From NCBI RefSeq assembly GCF_900113865.1, contig NZ_FOQY01000003.1:248001-312000 (forward strand): a DNA stretch of 64,000 bases. The letters are read 5' to 3'. The translations under genes were made by a program, and so were the position numbers. The notes under the pieces are model-generated. The model was not told where the DNA came from. It saw only the letters and a list, made by a program, of their open reading frames with translations, and made no database searches. The stretch comes from Streptosporangium canum. GTDB lineage: Bacteria > Actinomycetota > Actinomycetes > Streptosporangiales > Streptosporangiaceae. This document shows, in pieces, positions 20,564 to 29,457 of the stretch (positions are counted from its first letter, which is position 1; the number at the start of each line of letters is the position of its first letter).

Positions 20564-21846
20564 GCCGTCCCTCCGGGAGCCCGCCGCCGGTGCACGAGCA
20601 GAGCCAGCAGGACCGCTCCGGCGAGCGTGGGGAAGGCGCGGCCCTCGCCCCAGTAGAAGTACCTGACCAGGTCGACCAGGCCCACGTACAGCACCGGGTA
20701 GAGAACCAGGCCCCGCATCTCGCCCGAGCGCATCCAGCGGTAGCAGACGCCGACGGCCAGCCCCACCGCGGCCCAGAAGACCAAGCCGCCCACCAGCCCG
20801 TAGTCGGCGAGCGGGGCGAGCACCCCACCTGTGTTGTTGTATTCGGGATTGCCGAGCCGCCGCAGCAGACCGGGCCAGACCTGGGCGGGGTCGAAACCCA
20901 GCACGGACTCCGGGGTCAGCACCGCCGACAGGCCGGGGAAGTTCCACAGGAACCCCACGGTGTAGTACGGCCAGGCGAGGCCGGGGCCGACGTGGTCGAC
21001 CACGATGGCGGAGTTGTTGTATGCCGTGGCGTAGTAGCCGGTCAGCCTGCGCAGCACGAACTCGGAGTAGTCGATCTGCACGATCGAGGAGTAGTGGGAC
21101 CAGCTGCGCACGTATTCGAACGTGCCAAAGAGCGTGACCAGTGCGAACGGGGCGAGCAGCGGCAGCGCCGCCCACAGCCAGCGGTAGTGGCGCCGCCCGT
21201 CCCCCGGACGCAGTGTCGAGACCATGGCGAGGATCGGCAGCGCGAGCTCCATCAGGGCGAGCCGCTCGGAGTTGAGCACGACCCGCGCCAGCGTCAGCCC
21301 GATGAGCACCGCGAACATCGCGGTGTGCCGCCCACCGCCCAGCCTCCGGTCCAGGAACAGGCACACCACTGCCAGCGGCCCCAGCTGGGTCAGCGTCGTC
21401 ACCCCGCCGATGGTGGCGAGGTCGGACTTGACCGCGTCGGCCGAGCCCGGGCTGAGTGAGAAGACCTCCGCGAGGTCGGCGAAGCTCAGCCCGCTCGAAA
21501 CCGCCGAGGCCATCCAGGCCGCGTATCCCACCAGTGTGAGCGCGGCGGCCGCGCGGCCGGCCAGCAGCAGGATCCGGCGCTGGCGAACGGTGACCGACAC
21601 GTCCGTGGCCCTCACCGTCCTGGCCAGAGACGGCAGCATGCAGCCCATGACGAAGACGCCGATGAACGCCATGACGATGAGCGCCTTGCCGTCATCGAAG
21701 ATCTTCGGCGTCCGCCACCACTCGCGGAAGCTGTCGTCTCCGATCAGCCAGACCGCCAGCAGCCCGGGCACGGTGGCGAGCATCGCCGTCCAGGCCGGAT
21801 GGAGCCACCAGGCGCCCTCGCGCAGCGGCAGCCGCACGGTGCTCAT
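20560..21846 (-). CDS. Wzy-like oligosaccharide repeat-unit polymerase
   Basis: The 428-residue protein has about 11 hydrophobic helices and a large extracytoplasmic loop near residues 225-340. That loop holds RLTGYYATAYNNSAIVVDHV and NNTGGVLAPLADYG, the layout typical of O-antigen/EPS polymerases. Those enzymes join lipid-linked repeat units on the outer membrane face. No conserved motif can confirm this, since Wzy proteins share little sequence. Location next to the flippase and GT4 genes supports it. The ATG at 21846 overlaps the GT4 stop by four bases, and the stop overlaps the flippase start likewise. Confidence 0.78.
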   Translation of the reverse strand: MSTVRLPLREGAWWLHPAWTAMLATVPGLLAVWLIGDDSFREWWRTPKIFDDGKALIVMAFIGVFVMGCMLPSLARTVRATDVSVTVRQRRILLLAGRAAAALTLVGYAAWMASAVSSGLSFADLAEVFSLSPGSADAVKSDLATIGGVTTLTQLGPLAVVCLFLDRRLGGGRHTAMFAVLIGLTLARVVLNSERLALMELALPILAMVSTLRPGDGRRHYRWLWAALPLLAPFALVTLFGTFEYVRSWSHYSSIVQIDYSEFVLRRLTGYYATAYNNSAIVVDHVGPGLAWPYYTVGFLWNFPGLSAVLTPESVLGFDPAQVWPGLLRRLGNPEYNNTGGVLAPLADYGLVGGLVFWAAVGLAVGVCYRWMRSGEMRGLVLYPVLYVGLVDLVRYFYWGEGRAFPTLAGAVLLALLVHRRRAPGGTA

Positions 21847-22904
21847 ACCCCGGCCCCTCCACCCTCGACCAGGGACGTGAACACCTCGGCATGGCGACGC
21901 GCGGACTCCTCCCAGGAGAACAGCGCAGCCCGGGCGACCCCCCGCGCCCGCAGTTCCGCAGCGGCGCGGTCGTCGGACAGGATGCTCTCCAGGGGCGCGG
22001 CAAGGCCTCGTGCGTCGAGGTCGGAGACGAGCACAGCTGCGTCGCCCGCGACCTCCGGCAGCGCAGCCCGGTCAGAGGTCACCACCGGGGTTCCGCAGGC
22101 CATGGCCTCCAGCACCGGCATCCCGAAGCCCTCGTGCCCGGAGGGGAAGGCGAACACCGTGGCCGCCCGCATCAGGGGCGCCACGAGCTCACGCGGCACC
22201 TGGCCGAGGTAGCGGGCGTGCGGCGCCTCGGCCAGCACCCGCTCGACCGGGCCCGAGCCCAGGAATCCCCCTCCGGCGACCACCAGGGGGACCCCCAGAA
22301 GCCCGGTCGCCTCGGCCAGGGCCGTGACGTTCTTGCGCGGGTCGAGGTTTCCGAGATAGAGCACGAACCGGTCAGGCAGCGCCAGCGGCCCGAGGAGGGC
22401 CCCGTCACCGTCGTCCTGAGGGTGGAAGCGGCCGGCGTCCAGCCCGTGCGGGATCACGTGAAGCCGGGCCGCGGGGACGTCGAAGACCCTGCTGATCTCG
22501 CCCGCCGAGTGGTGCGAGACGGTGATCACCGCGTCGGCGACCCGGGTGAGCCTGCCGACCCTGGCCATCCAGGTGTGCTTCCAGAGCGCGCGGGCCACCC
22601 CGGGGACGGGTGCGTCCTCGACACCGTGCACCGTGGCCGCGATCGGCGCCCGGGAGCCGATCAGCGCCCCGGTGTCGGCGGGAAAGTGCAGGAGGTCGGC
22701 CCGACCTGGACGGGCCGGCCACACCAGGCCGTCGGCGACCGCGTAGGCGAGCTGCCGGGCGGCCCCGCCGAGCCCGTCGCCCGGCGGGACGAGGGCCTCG
22801 TACTCGATTCCCAACGGTGCCAGCGAGGTGTAGAGGGTCTGTGTGTAGGAGGTGTTGCCACCCACGTTGCGGCGCAGGACCTTGCCGCTTACCCCGACCC
22901 TCAC
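21843..22904 (-). CDS. Glycosyltransferase family 4 (GT-B)
   Basis: The 353-residue protein has the GT-B layout: an N-terminal domain starting VGVSGKVLRRNVGGNTSYTQ, a middle linker with FVLYLGNLDPRKNV, and the C-terminal nucleotide-sugar site EGFGMPVLEAMACGTPVV. The EX7E motif is intact. It should add a hexose to the growing lipid-linked repeat. The start is GTG at 22904, sharing GTGA with the stop of the upstream GT4. It lies second in the minus-strand operon of five genes (23983 to 17844), each overlapping the next by four bases. Confidence 0.92.
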   Translation of the reverse strand: MRVGVSGKVLRRNVGGNTSYTQTLYTSLAPLGIEYEALVPPGDGLGGAARQLAYAVADGLVWPARPGRADLLHFPADTGALIGSRAPIAATVHGVEDAPVPGVARALWKHTWMARVGRLTRVADAVITVSHHSAGEISRVFDVPAARLHVIPHGLDAGRFHPQDDGDGALLGPLALPDRFVLYLGNLDPRKNVTALAEATGLLGVPLVVAGGGFLGSGPVERVLAEAPHARYLGQVPRELVAPLMRAATVFAFPSGHEGFGMPVLEAMACGTPVVTSDRAALPEVAGDAAVLVSDLDARGLAAPLESILSDDRAAAELRARGVARAALFSWEESARRHAEVFTSLVEGGGAGV

Positions 22905-23983
22905 ACCGAGCTCAGGGCGAGGGTGTAGGCGTGGGCGAGCCGGGCGGCCTGGTGGTGAGGGGTGTGCCCGGCCAGTGCGTCAGCGAGCCGCCGCCCCGCC
23001 TCCTCACGCCGCAGGTCGTCCCGGAGATCCCGTACGGCTCGCGCGCACTCGGCCGGCGTCGCCACGAGGTCGGGGACGCCCAGGCTGCGCAGCGCGGGAA
23101 TGTCCCTCGCCACCACGGGCAGTCCCGCGCCCACGGCCTCCAGCACGGAGACCGGGGCCCCTTCCCAGCTCGCCGTGTGGACGTAGACGTCGGCGGTGCC
23201 GAGGAGGGCCAGCACCTGCTCACGGGCGAGCCAACCCGTCACGACAACCCCCGCGTCCTCCAGGACGCGGCGCAGGGCGGGGTCCCCATCGCCGATCCAG
23301 ACCCACCTCGTCGACGGATCGCTCGAGCGAGCGGCGGAGGCGAGGAAAGCGGGGTCCTTCTGCGCGCAGATGCGGCCGACCGAGATCGCGACGAACTCGG
23401 ACCGGCCCCGCGCGGCCGGTGCCGGCGGGACGTCGGGGACGACGTTGGGGACGTAGACCACGCGCTGCCCGCCACGGAGCCGGACCGCGAGCTCGGCCTC
23501 TCTCGGGCTCACCGCCGCCACGACGCCGGTACGGGGGGCGAGCAATGCCTCGGCCAGACGGAAGCCGTACCGGATGGGAAGGCCGACATCAGTCCGCTCG
23601 AAGGCGTAGCAGTGCGGGGTGTAGATGATCCGCTCCTTCGGGACCGGTGGGCAGGAGCGGACATAGAAGCCCGCGTAGGAGGAGTGGGCGTGCACGATGT
23701 CGGGCCGGGTCTCCCGGTAGGCGGCGGCCACGTCGCGGATCCTGGCCAGGTGCCCGTCGGCGAACACCCTCAGTCCCCGGAGCAGGTCCCCCTCGCCCAG
23801 GAGGGGATCCGCCGGGTCGTGCGCCATCAGCAGCCAGTGGTCGTGGTCGGGCGTGGCCTTTATGTAGGCGTGGACGGCGCTGGCGACCCCGCTGCCCCAG
23901 CATTCGGTCACATGGAGCACTCTCACCGCCCGGCCCTGACGGGCGACGCCGGGCGCGGGCCGCTTCACGGCGTCAAGCCCCAC
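22901..23983 (-). CDS. Glycosyltransferase family 4 (GT-B), first gene of the EPS operon
   Basis: The 360-residue enzyme has a GT-B fold with VRVLHVTECWGSGVASAV at the front, PDIVHAHSSYAGF, FVAISVGRICAQKDP, and the C-terminal EX7E motif ASWEGAPVSVLEAVGAGLPVV. The HVTECWGSGVAS start resembles EpsD/EpsF-type enzymes that act on lipid-linked sugars. The GTG at 23983 was chosen because GGAGG sits five bases upstream; the adjacent ATG at 23986 would be only two bases from that box. A start at 24064 would cross the promoter region. It leads a five-gene operon and is divergent from the LytR-type gene at 24106, with a palindromic site between them. Confidence 0.9.
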   Translation of the reverse strand: MGLDAVKRPAPGVARQGRAVRVLHVTECWGSGVASAVHAYIKATPDHDHWLLMAHDPADPLLGEGDLLRGLRVFADGHLARIRDVAAAYRETRPDIVHAHSSYAGFYVRSCPPVPKERIIYTPHCYAFERTDVGLPIRYGFRLAEALLAPRTGVVAAVSPREAELAVRLRGGQRVVYVPNVVPDVPPAPAARGRSEFVAISVGRICAQKDPAFLASAARSSDPSTRWVWIGDGDPALRRVLEDAGVVVTGWLAREQVLALLGTADVYVHTASWEGAPVSVLEAVGAGLPVVARDIPALRSLGVPDLVATPAECARAVRDLRDDLRREEAGRRLADALAGHTPHHQAARLAHAYTLALSSV

Positions 23984-24014
23984 CATGACCTCCGTGACAC
24001 AAGCAATGAACGAG

Positions 24015-24037
24015 CTGGCAGTGCCAATTAATGCCAG
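24015..24037. promoter_or_regulatory. Palindromic operator candidate in the divergent EPS/LytR intergenic region
   Basis: CTGGCA (24015-24020) and TGCCAG (24032-24037) form a perfect 6-bp dyad around 11 bases. The left half is itself part of a shorter palindrome, TGGCAGTGCCA (24016-24026). The element lies between the divergent starts at 23983 and 24106, where a single repressor could control both the EPS operon and the wall-ligase gene. Confidence 0.45.
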
Positions 24038-24105
24038 AGGGACATAAGGTATCGCAGGTTGCATAGCAAATCTTTTGGTATGTCTGACTTGATAGGGGCA
24101 TCCTG

Positions 24106-25116
24106 ATGCGTCGCGCCCTCCGCCTCCTGATGATCACCGGAGTCGCCGGGACCCTTATGGGCGCCTGTACCGCTGGAACGCTCTATGCCTTCCAGAGCAG
24201 CCTCGACAGCGACATCGTCCGCATCCCCGACGCCCTCCCCACTGTCGAGGCCGAGCGGCCCCCACCCGAGGTGGGGGTGGGCGAGAACTGGTTGCTCGTG
24301 GGGACCGACAGCCGGTCGGAGCGGACGACCACCGGCAAGGACGCGGGTGCCCGGTTGTGGCGGCCCGGCCAGCAGCGCACTGACACGATCATGTTGATTC
24401 ACCTCTCCGAGAGCCGGAACCGCGTATGCGTGATCTCGATCCCACGAGACGCGTGGGTCTCCGTCCCCGGAAAGGGCAAGGCCAAGATCAACTCCGCCTT
24501 CTCCTGGGGCGGGCCCGCCCTGCTGATCAAGTCGATCGAGAAACTCACCGGCGTCCGGGTCGACCACTACGCGGCGATCGACTTCCAGGGGTTCTCCGCG
24601 GTCACCGACGCGATCGGCGGGGTCGACGTCGAGGTGACGCAGACGGTGCGGGACCCGCTGAGCGGCGTCACCTGGAAAGCCGGCCGCCAGCACCTCGACG
24701 GCGAGAAAGCCCTGCAGTTCGTCCGCCAGCGGGTCAATCTTCCCGGCGGGGACCTGGACCGAATCAAGCGACAGCAGGCACTGCTGAACTCCATCGCCGA
24801 CAAGGTGCTCAGCGCCGAGACCCTCGCCAACCCCGTGAAGGTCAACAACCTGCTGCGCTCCCTGACCAAGGCGATCAGCGTCGACTCCGGGGTCACCCCG
24901 GGGATTCTCAGGTCGCGGTTGCTCGAACTGACCGGCCTCGACTCGCTCGACTACGTCACCATGCCGGTGAAGGGCACCGGCATGGAGGGTCCGCAGAGCG
25001 TCGTGTATCTGGACCTGACGCAGACCCGGGCCCTCAGCGAGGCGATCCAGGACGACCGCGTCGACGACTACGTCAGGGAGAACGACAGTGCCAACGCCGT
25101 CGACGAAGTCCGCTGA
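24106..25116 (+). CDS. LytR-CpsA-Psr family glycopolymer transferase
   Basis: LCP enzymes move lipid-linked glycopolymers onto peptidoglycan outside the membrane. The 336-residue protein has an N-terminal anchor (LRLLMITGVAGTLMGACTAG) and then the LCP domain. Key sites are LLVGTDSRSE (about 63-72), DTIMLIHLSE, VISIPRDAWV with the conserved Arg-Asp, AKINSAFSWGG, VDHYAAIDFQGF and RQRVNLPGGDLDRIKRQQ. All the pyrophosphate-binding arginines appear to be present. The ATG has AGGGG eight bases upstream. It sits divergent from the EPS operon and convergent with the sugar-phosphate transferase, so its likely job is attaching this EPS to the cell wall. Confidence 0.93.
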   Translation: MRRALRLLMITGVAGTLMGACTAGTLYAFQSSLDSDIVRIPDALPTVEAERPPPEVGVGENWLLVGTDSRSERTTTGKDAGARLWRPGQQRTDTIMLIHLSESRNRVCVISIPRDAWVSVPGKGKAKINSAFSWGGPALLIKSIEKLTGVRVDHYAAIDFQGFSAVTDAIGGVDVEVTQTVRDPLSGVTWKAGRQHLDGEKALQFVRQRVNLPGGDLDRIKRQQALLNSIADKVLSAETLANPVKVNNLLRSLTKAISVDSGVTPGILRSRLLELTGLDSLDYVTMPVKGTGMEGPQSVVYLDLTQTRALSEAIQDDRVDDYVRENDSANAVDEVR

Positions 25117-25136
25117 GCTCCGGCCACGGGCGGAGC
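25117..25136. terminator. Weak hairpin between convergent genes
   Basis: GCTCCG (25117-25122) and CGGAGC (25131-25136) pair around eight bases. It lies directly after the LytR-type stop and before the end of the convergent sugar transferase gene. The stem is short, so the terminator call is tentative. Confidence 0.3.
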
Positions 25137-25140
25137 AGGA

Positions 25141-26589
25141 TCAGTAGGCCCCCCTGGCCCGCACGACCGCCCCCCAGGTCTTCCAGAGCAGCTGCAGGTC
25201 CAGAGCGAGGGACCAGTTCTCGACGTAGCGGAGGTCCATCCGCATCCGCTCCTCCCAGGAGAGGTCCGAGCGGCCGCTGACCTGCCACAGGCCGGTCATC
25301 CCCGGCCGGACGACCAGCCTCCGGTCGATGTCGGCGCCGTAGAAGGCGAACTCCGCGGGCACCAGCGGGCGCGGCCCGACGAGTGACATCTCACCGCGCA
25401 CCACGTTGATGAGCTGCGGGAGCTCGTCGAGGGAGTAGCGTCGCAGGAACGTTCCCACCCTGGTGACGCGCGGATCGTCCCTGACCTTGAGCAGCGCCGC
25501 CTCGAAGCCGGTGTCGCCCAGCCGATCCGCGCCGTTCACCATGGTCCGGAACTTGAAGATCTGGAACTCGCGCCCGCCCAGCCCCACGCGGGTCTGCCGG
25601 AACATCACCGGCCCCTCACTGGTGGCCCGGACGGCGGCGGAGATCATCAGCATCGGGAGCGCGAGAACGGTCAGGACCGCAGCGGCCATCACCCTGTCGA
25701 ACACGTTCTTCACGATCTGGTTGATCCCTCCGAAGGAGGGATGGTCCACGTGCAACAGCGTCATCCCGGCGACCGGGCGGACGCTGATGCGCGGCCCGGC
25801 GACGTCCATCAGCGAGGGGGCGACGAACAGGTCGGTGTCGGTGACCTCCAGGCTCCAGGCCAGTCTGCGCAGAGCGACACCGTCCAGCTCGGGGCAGGCC
25901 AGAACGGCCACCGCGTCGGCCGACGTCCTCGCCACCACTTCGGCCACGTTGTTGAAGTCGCCGAGGATCGGAACCCCGTCGACGTCGGGGACATGCTCGA
26001 GCACCGCCCCGCCGGGCAGGCAGGCCGCGACCACGCGCATGCCGTACCGGGGCTGGGAGCGCAACTGCATCACCAGGTCCAGCGCCGACGCCCGGTGCCC
26101 GACGACGACGACGGCGTGCGTGGTCTCCCCGGCCGGATCCCTCCTCCGCAGCCAGCGGCGCAGCCAGCGGCGGAAGGCCAGGGTGAGCAGTATGGCCAGG
26201 GGCAGCATGGCGATGACGATGCTTCTGGCGATCATGAGCTTGGTGATGTAAGCGCCGATAGCGACGACTGCGGACAGACCCAGGCCGCCGTTGAACACCA
26301 GCCGGACCTCTTCGAGGCCACCGGCCTGGACCCGGCCCCTGTACGCGCCCACGGAGGACATCGCCACCGGCCAGGCAAGCACCAGTCCCGCCGAGAACAC
26401 CATCTCGAACCAGGGAACGTAGCCGCCCCACCACCACCTGGCTCCGAGCACCACCTGGTAGGCGAGCAGGGCGCAACAGAGATCACCGGCGACGAGCACT
26501 CGTGTTATCGACCGCTTCCGCCCATTCCCTGGCCCCGAGGGAACGGCCGCGAAGTGCCTCGCTCCACGCTCAGTCGACGTCGTAGTCAT
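25141..26589 (-). CDS. Polyprenyl-phosphate sugar-1-phosphate transferase (WbaP/EPS initiating type)
   Basis: This enzyme links the first sugar phosphate to undecaprenyl phosphate. The 482-residue protein has four to five N-terminal membrane helices and a Rossmann-like CoA-binding-type domain (THAVVVVGHRASALDLV). The catalytic C-terminal PF02397 domain follows: a hydrophobic re-entrant helix (FDRVMAAAVLTVLALPML), RVGLGGREFQIFKFRTM, the Asp-Glu catalytic dyad in RRYSLDELPQLINV, GPRPLVPAE and RPGMTGLWQVSGRS. All motifs are intact. The ATG at 26589 follows AAGGTGAG. It converges with the LytR-type gene and probably starts the repeat unit made by the GT4 and GT2 enzymes of this locus. Confidence 0.95.
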   Translation of the reverse strand: MTTTSTERGARHFAAVPSGPGNGRKRSITRVLVAGDLCCALLAYQVVLGARWWWGGYVPWFEMVFSAGLVLAWPVAMSSVGAYRGRVQAGGLEEVRLVFNGGLGLSAVVAIGAYITKLMIARSIVIAMLPLAILLTLAFRRWLRRWLRRRDPAGETTHAVVVVGHRASALDLVMQLRSQPRYGMRVVAACLPGGAVLEHVPDVDGVPILGDFNNVAEVVARTSADAVAVLACPELDGVALRRLAWSLEVTDTDLFVAPSLMDVAGPRISVRPVAGMTLLHVDHPSFGGINQIVKNVFDRVMAAAVLTVLALPMLMISAAVRATSEGPVMFRQTRVGLGGREFQIFKFRTMVNGADRLGDTGFEAALLKVRDDPRVTRVGTFLRRYSLDELPQLINVVRGEMSLVGPRPLVPAEFAFYGADIDRRLVVRPGMTGLWQVSGRSDLSWEERMRMDLRYVENWSLALDLQLLWKTWGAVVRARGAY

Positions 26590-26674
26590 ACGATCTCACC
26601 TTCTTGCCGGACAAGCACAAGAGGGACGCACAATCCGCATCTCCGGTTTACTTGACTATCAAAAATCACAAAAG

Positions 26675-28126
26675 TCACACCACATGACAAGTTTCCACTC
26701 CATCACATGGGGCAACCGGCTCCTCCGGGCGCCGGCCCCGCCCCCAGAGGAGAGCCACGGCCAGCAGCGCCAGCGGGATGGCCGGAAGGGCGTAGCGCCG
26801 GTCGAATACCGAGGTCGCCGCAGGTATCAGGAGCAGGGTCACCGCGAGAATCCACGGGAAGGCGACTTCGATCCGTCCCCGCACGGCCACTCCGGCCGCG
26901 CCCGCCATGAGCAGCACGCCGAGAAGCAGGCCGGTCGCGTATCCCTCGACCTTCAGAAGGCCCGCCGCCCTGGGCGGCGGCTGCTGCGGCGCGTCGTGGC
27001 CGAGGGCCGCGGCGACCAGGAGATCCCCCCTCTCATACGCGCGGACGTCCGCCACGGGATCACCACCCGGCACATAGGTCGCATTGGCCCCCGGGTCGTA
27101 TCCCAGTTCCTCCGCGAGCGGCGGCATCCGGATCCAGGGCTCGGCGATGAAGGCCCCGGCGTCCCTGGCGACCGTCGCGGCGAAGTCCAAGGGCTGCTCG
27201 CGGATCGCCCGCCAGGCGAAGCTCGACGTCAGACGGTTGACCTCCGCGTCGAAGATGTCGACGCCCATGCTCTGCAGAGGGGTGCCCGGGTACCAGATGT
27301 AGGTGTCCGACTTCGGCCGGGTGCCCGGTGGCGCCTCGGCGCAGAGGCGCCGCTCGGAGGCCGGGGGAGCCATCTTCCCGCAGTCCGCGAAGTCCATGAC
27401 CCTCCCGTAGAGGAAGACGCCGTTGCTCCGGGTGAGCGCGACGGTGCCGTGCCACGCCTGGAACCACAGTCCGTAGCCGACCAGCGGGACGGCCGCCGCA
27501 ACCGCGAAAGCGACCACCGGACGCCATCCCACACGCCGCATGACCAGAAACCCCACGGCCAGCAGGACCAGCGGCAGCCCCGTCGCGCGGACCAACGTGG
27601 CACCCGCCAGGAGCAGCCCCGAGCACATGGCGGCCCAGACAGGAGGTCGTTCGCACCAGAGCATAATCACGACGGCACCGACGGTCAGCGAGATGAAGAG
27701 CGCCTCGCTCATGATGGCGCTCTCCATCTTGAGCTGCCACGCGCCGAAGATGTCCGGGAGGACGGCCAGCGAGGCCGCCCAGCCGGGGAGCGAGGTGCGC
27801 CGCCGGAGCAGCGCGTAGACGCCGACGACCGCCGCGAGCGCCAGCAGGTGCTGGACCGTGACCACCAGCGTGAAACTGTGGAACGGCCTGAGCAGCCAGA
27901 GGAACAACGGATAACCGCTGGGCCGCACCACGTGCGGCTGAGGCCGCAGGGCCAGTGCGATGTAGGCGTAGCTGTCGTTCTTGGCCAGCACCGGTGGCTG
28001 GGTCAGCGCGATGCCGGCGCGGACCGCCGTCCCGGCCGCGAGCGCCCCGGCGAAGAACGCGTTCCGCCGGACCATGCGGGCGACGCCGCCCAGCCCCTCC
28101 GACAGGCCTCCCGGCCAAAGACTCAT
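26675..28126 (-). CDS. Polytopic membrane glycosyltransferase-like protein (GT-C type)
   Basis: The 483-residue protein has about ten hydrophobic helices. Its first extracytoplasmic loop contains KNDSYAYIALAL followed by HVVRPSGYPLFLWLL, the pattern of GT-C enzymes (GT39/ArnT-like), which use polyprenyl-linked sugars and have an acidic residue after helix 1. A large loop (about 215-340) is followed by several C-terminal helices. The exact sugar is unknown. The start is ATG 28126, or GTG three bases before, with AAGG upstream. It follows the ATP-grasp gene after 107 bp and precedes the sugar transferase by 85 bp, all on the minus strand, so it may belong to the EPS genes. Confidence 0.75.
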   Translation of the reverse strand: MSLWPGGLSEGLGGVARMVRRNAFFAGALAAGTAVRAGIALTQPPVLAKNDSYAYIALALRPQPHVVRPSGYPLFLWLLRPFHSFTLVVTVQHLLALAAVVGVYALLRRRTSLPGWAASLAVLPDIFGAWQLKMESAIMSEALFISLTVGAVVIMLWCERPPVWAAMCSGLLLAGATLVRATGLPLVLLAVGFLVMRRVGWRPVVAFAVAAAVPLVGYGLWFQAWHGTVALTRSNGVFLYGRVMDFADCGKMAPPASERRLCAEAPPGTRPKSDTYIWYPGTPLQSMGVDIFDAEVNRLTSSFAWRAIREQPLDFAATVARDAGAFIAEPWIRMPPLAEELGYDPGANATYVPGGDPVADVRAYERGDLLVAAALGHDAPQQPPPRAAGLLKVEGYATGLLLGVLLMAGAAGVAVRGRIEVAFPWILAVTLLLIPAATSVFDRRYALPAIPLALLAVALLWGRGRRPEEPVAPCDGVETCHVV

Positions 28127-28233
28127 CACACTCTCGCCTTCTCAAGGTACGGACGGCTAAGAGAGACGGGCGGTGAGTCAGTCGGGTTTACCCCGTTACC
28201 AAAAGACACATAAAGGATGAATATTTCCACCCC

Positions 28234-29457
28234 TCACATGCCTTGAGGTCTCCCTCCGAAGAGCCGGGCGACCACGCGCCGGGCGATCGGACGGGCGCTG
28301 CGCGCGGCCGTGACCAGCCCCGGAAGAGGGTCGTCGGCGGCGAGCCAGGCGAACTCCCGCTTCCCTCCCGGGGGGATGTGGTGCTCTCGCGCCGCCCCGT
28401 TCCGGTAGGCGATCCGGGCGGGGACGTCAAGGTTCTCCACGATGATCCTGCGTCCCTCGACCTGCCTGCCCGCGGGGACCGCCTGGCCGGTGAACGTGAG
28501 GTAGTGGGCCCGGACCACGTCGATCTCGGCGTCGGTTTCGAAGAGCCTGAACTGGGCCCCCACCCGAGGGTTGAAGTCGAGCAGCTTGTATCTGCCGTCA
28601 CGATGGTCCAACCGCCAGTCCAGGTCGGCGATGCCCGAGTAGCCGCTCTCCTTGCAGAGCCGGGCGGTCAGGGCCGCCAGCTCCGGATTGCTTACCGAAT
28701 AGGCGTATGTCGTCACCCCGACGTGCGGCGGCCACGACCGCACCTTCACGCCGGTGAAACCGACCACGATGTCCCCTTGCGCGTCGCAGCAGACGTGGGC
28801 GATCCAGTCCGTCGACTCCGACCGGGGCAGATACTCCTGGACGAGCACGTACGGCGCGTCGGGCCATCCGGCAGCCAGCTCGTAGAGCTCCTGCGGCGTG
28901 CTCACGACGGTGGAGCGGCTGACCGCCGGCGCGGCCAGCCGGACCCACGGCTCGGAATTCTTGAGCACGACGGGGAAGGCGAACTCCCGGACGATCTCGT
29001 CGATCTGGTCGCGCGAGGCGACCAGCCGTGACTCCGGCGCCGGTATCCCGTAACGCCGACACAGCTGGAACATGTCGTGCTTGCTGGCCAGCAGGCGCGG
29101 CAGATCACGCGGGACCGGCGGCAGCAGCAGGTGCTCCGACAGCGTCTCCGCGTGCTCGGCGAGCAGAATCGCCGCCTCGTCGTCCGTCGCCACGGCCACC
29201 GCCCGCCGCGGGAGCGACGAGGCGATCCTCCGCAGCTCCTGCACGAGGTGCTCCGCCGGTTCGGCCCCTGTGGTCGGCCAGACGATCCGGCCGGCCCGAT
29301 GGCGCGAGACCGCCGCAGAGGTGAAACGGCCCTCGGCGATGACATGGACGGGAACCCCGAGCCGCCCCAGCGTCCGTACGGCGCCGACGGAGCCGTGATG
29401 GAGCGGGTAATAGCCGACCTTGACGAGAAGGACCGGAACGCTCGGGTCCATGGTCAC
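28234..29457 (-). CDS. ATP-grasp carboxylate-amine ligase, substrate unknown
   Basis: The 407-residue protein begins with a pre-ATP-grasp domain (VPVLLVKVGYYPLHHGSVGA). The ATP-grasp core follows: LASKHDMFQLCRRYGIPAPE, FPVVLKNSEPW with the phosphate lysine, YVLVQEYLPRSESTDW, and the metal-binding ADLDWRLDHRDGRYKLLDFNPR, which ends in the Asp-x-Asn-x-Arg type motif. These enzymes join a carboxylate to an amine or thiol through an acyl phosphate; D-aspartate ligase-like proteins of cell-wall loci are the nearest type I can recall. The start GTG at 29457 overlaps the sua5 stop by four bases (GTGA), so it is translationally coupled to it. It marks the junction between the housekeeping block and the EPS island. 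Confidence 0.85.
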   Translation of the reverse strand: MTMDPSVPVLLVKVGYYPLHHGSVGAVRTLGRLGVPVHVIAEGRFTSAAVSRHRAGRIVWPTTGAEPAEHLVQELRRIASSLPRRAVAVATDDEAAILLAEHAETLSEHLLLPPVPRDLPRLLASKHDMFQLCRRYGIPAPESRLVASRDQIDEIVREFAFPVVLKNSEPWVRLAAPAVSRSTVVSTPQELYELAAGWPDAPYVLVQEYLPRSESTDWIAHVCCDAQGDIVVGFTGVKVRSWPPHVGVTTYAYSVSNPELAALTARLCKESGYSGIADLDWRLDHRDGRYKLLDFNPRVGAQFRLFETDAEIDVVRAHYLTFTGQAVPAGRQVEGRRIIVENLDVPARIAYRNGAAREHHIPPGGKREFAWLAADDPLPGLVTAARSARPIARRVVARLFGGRPQGM

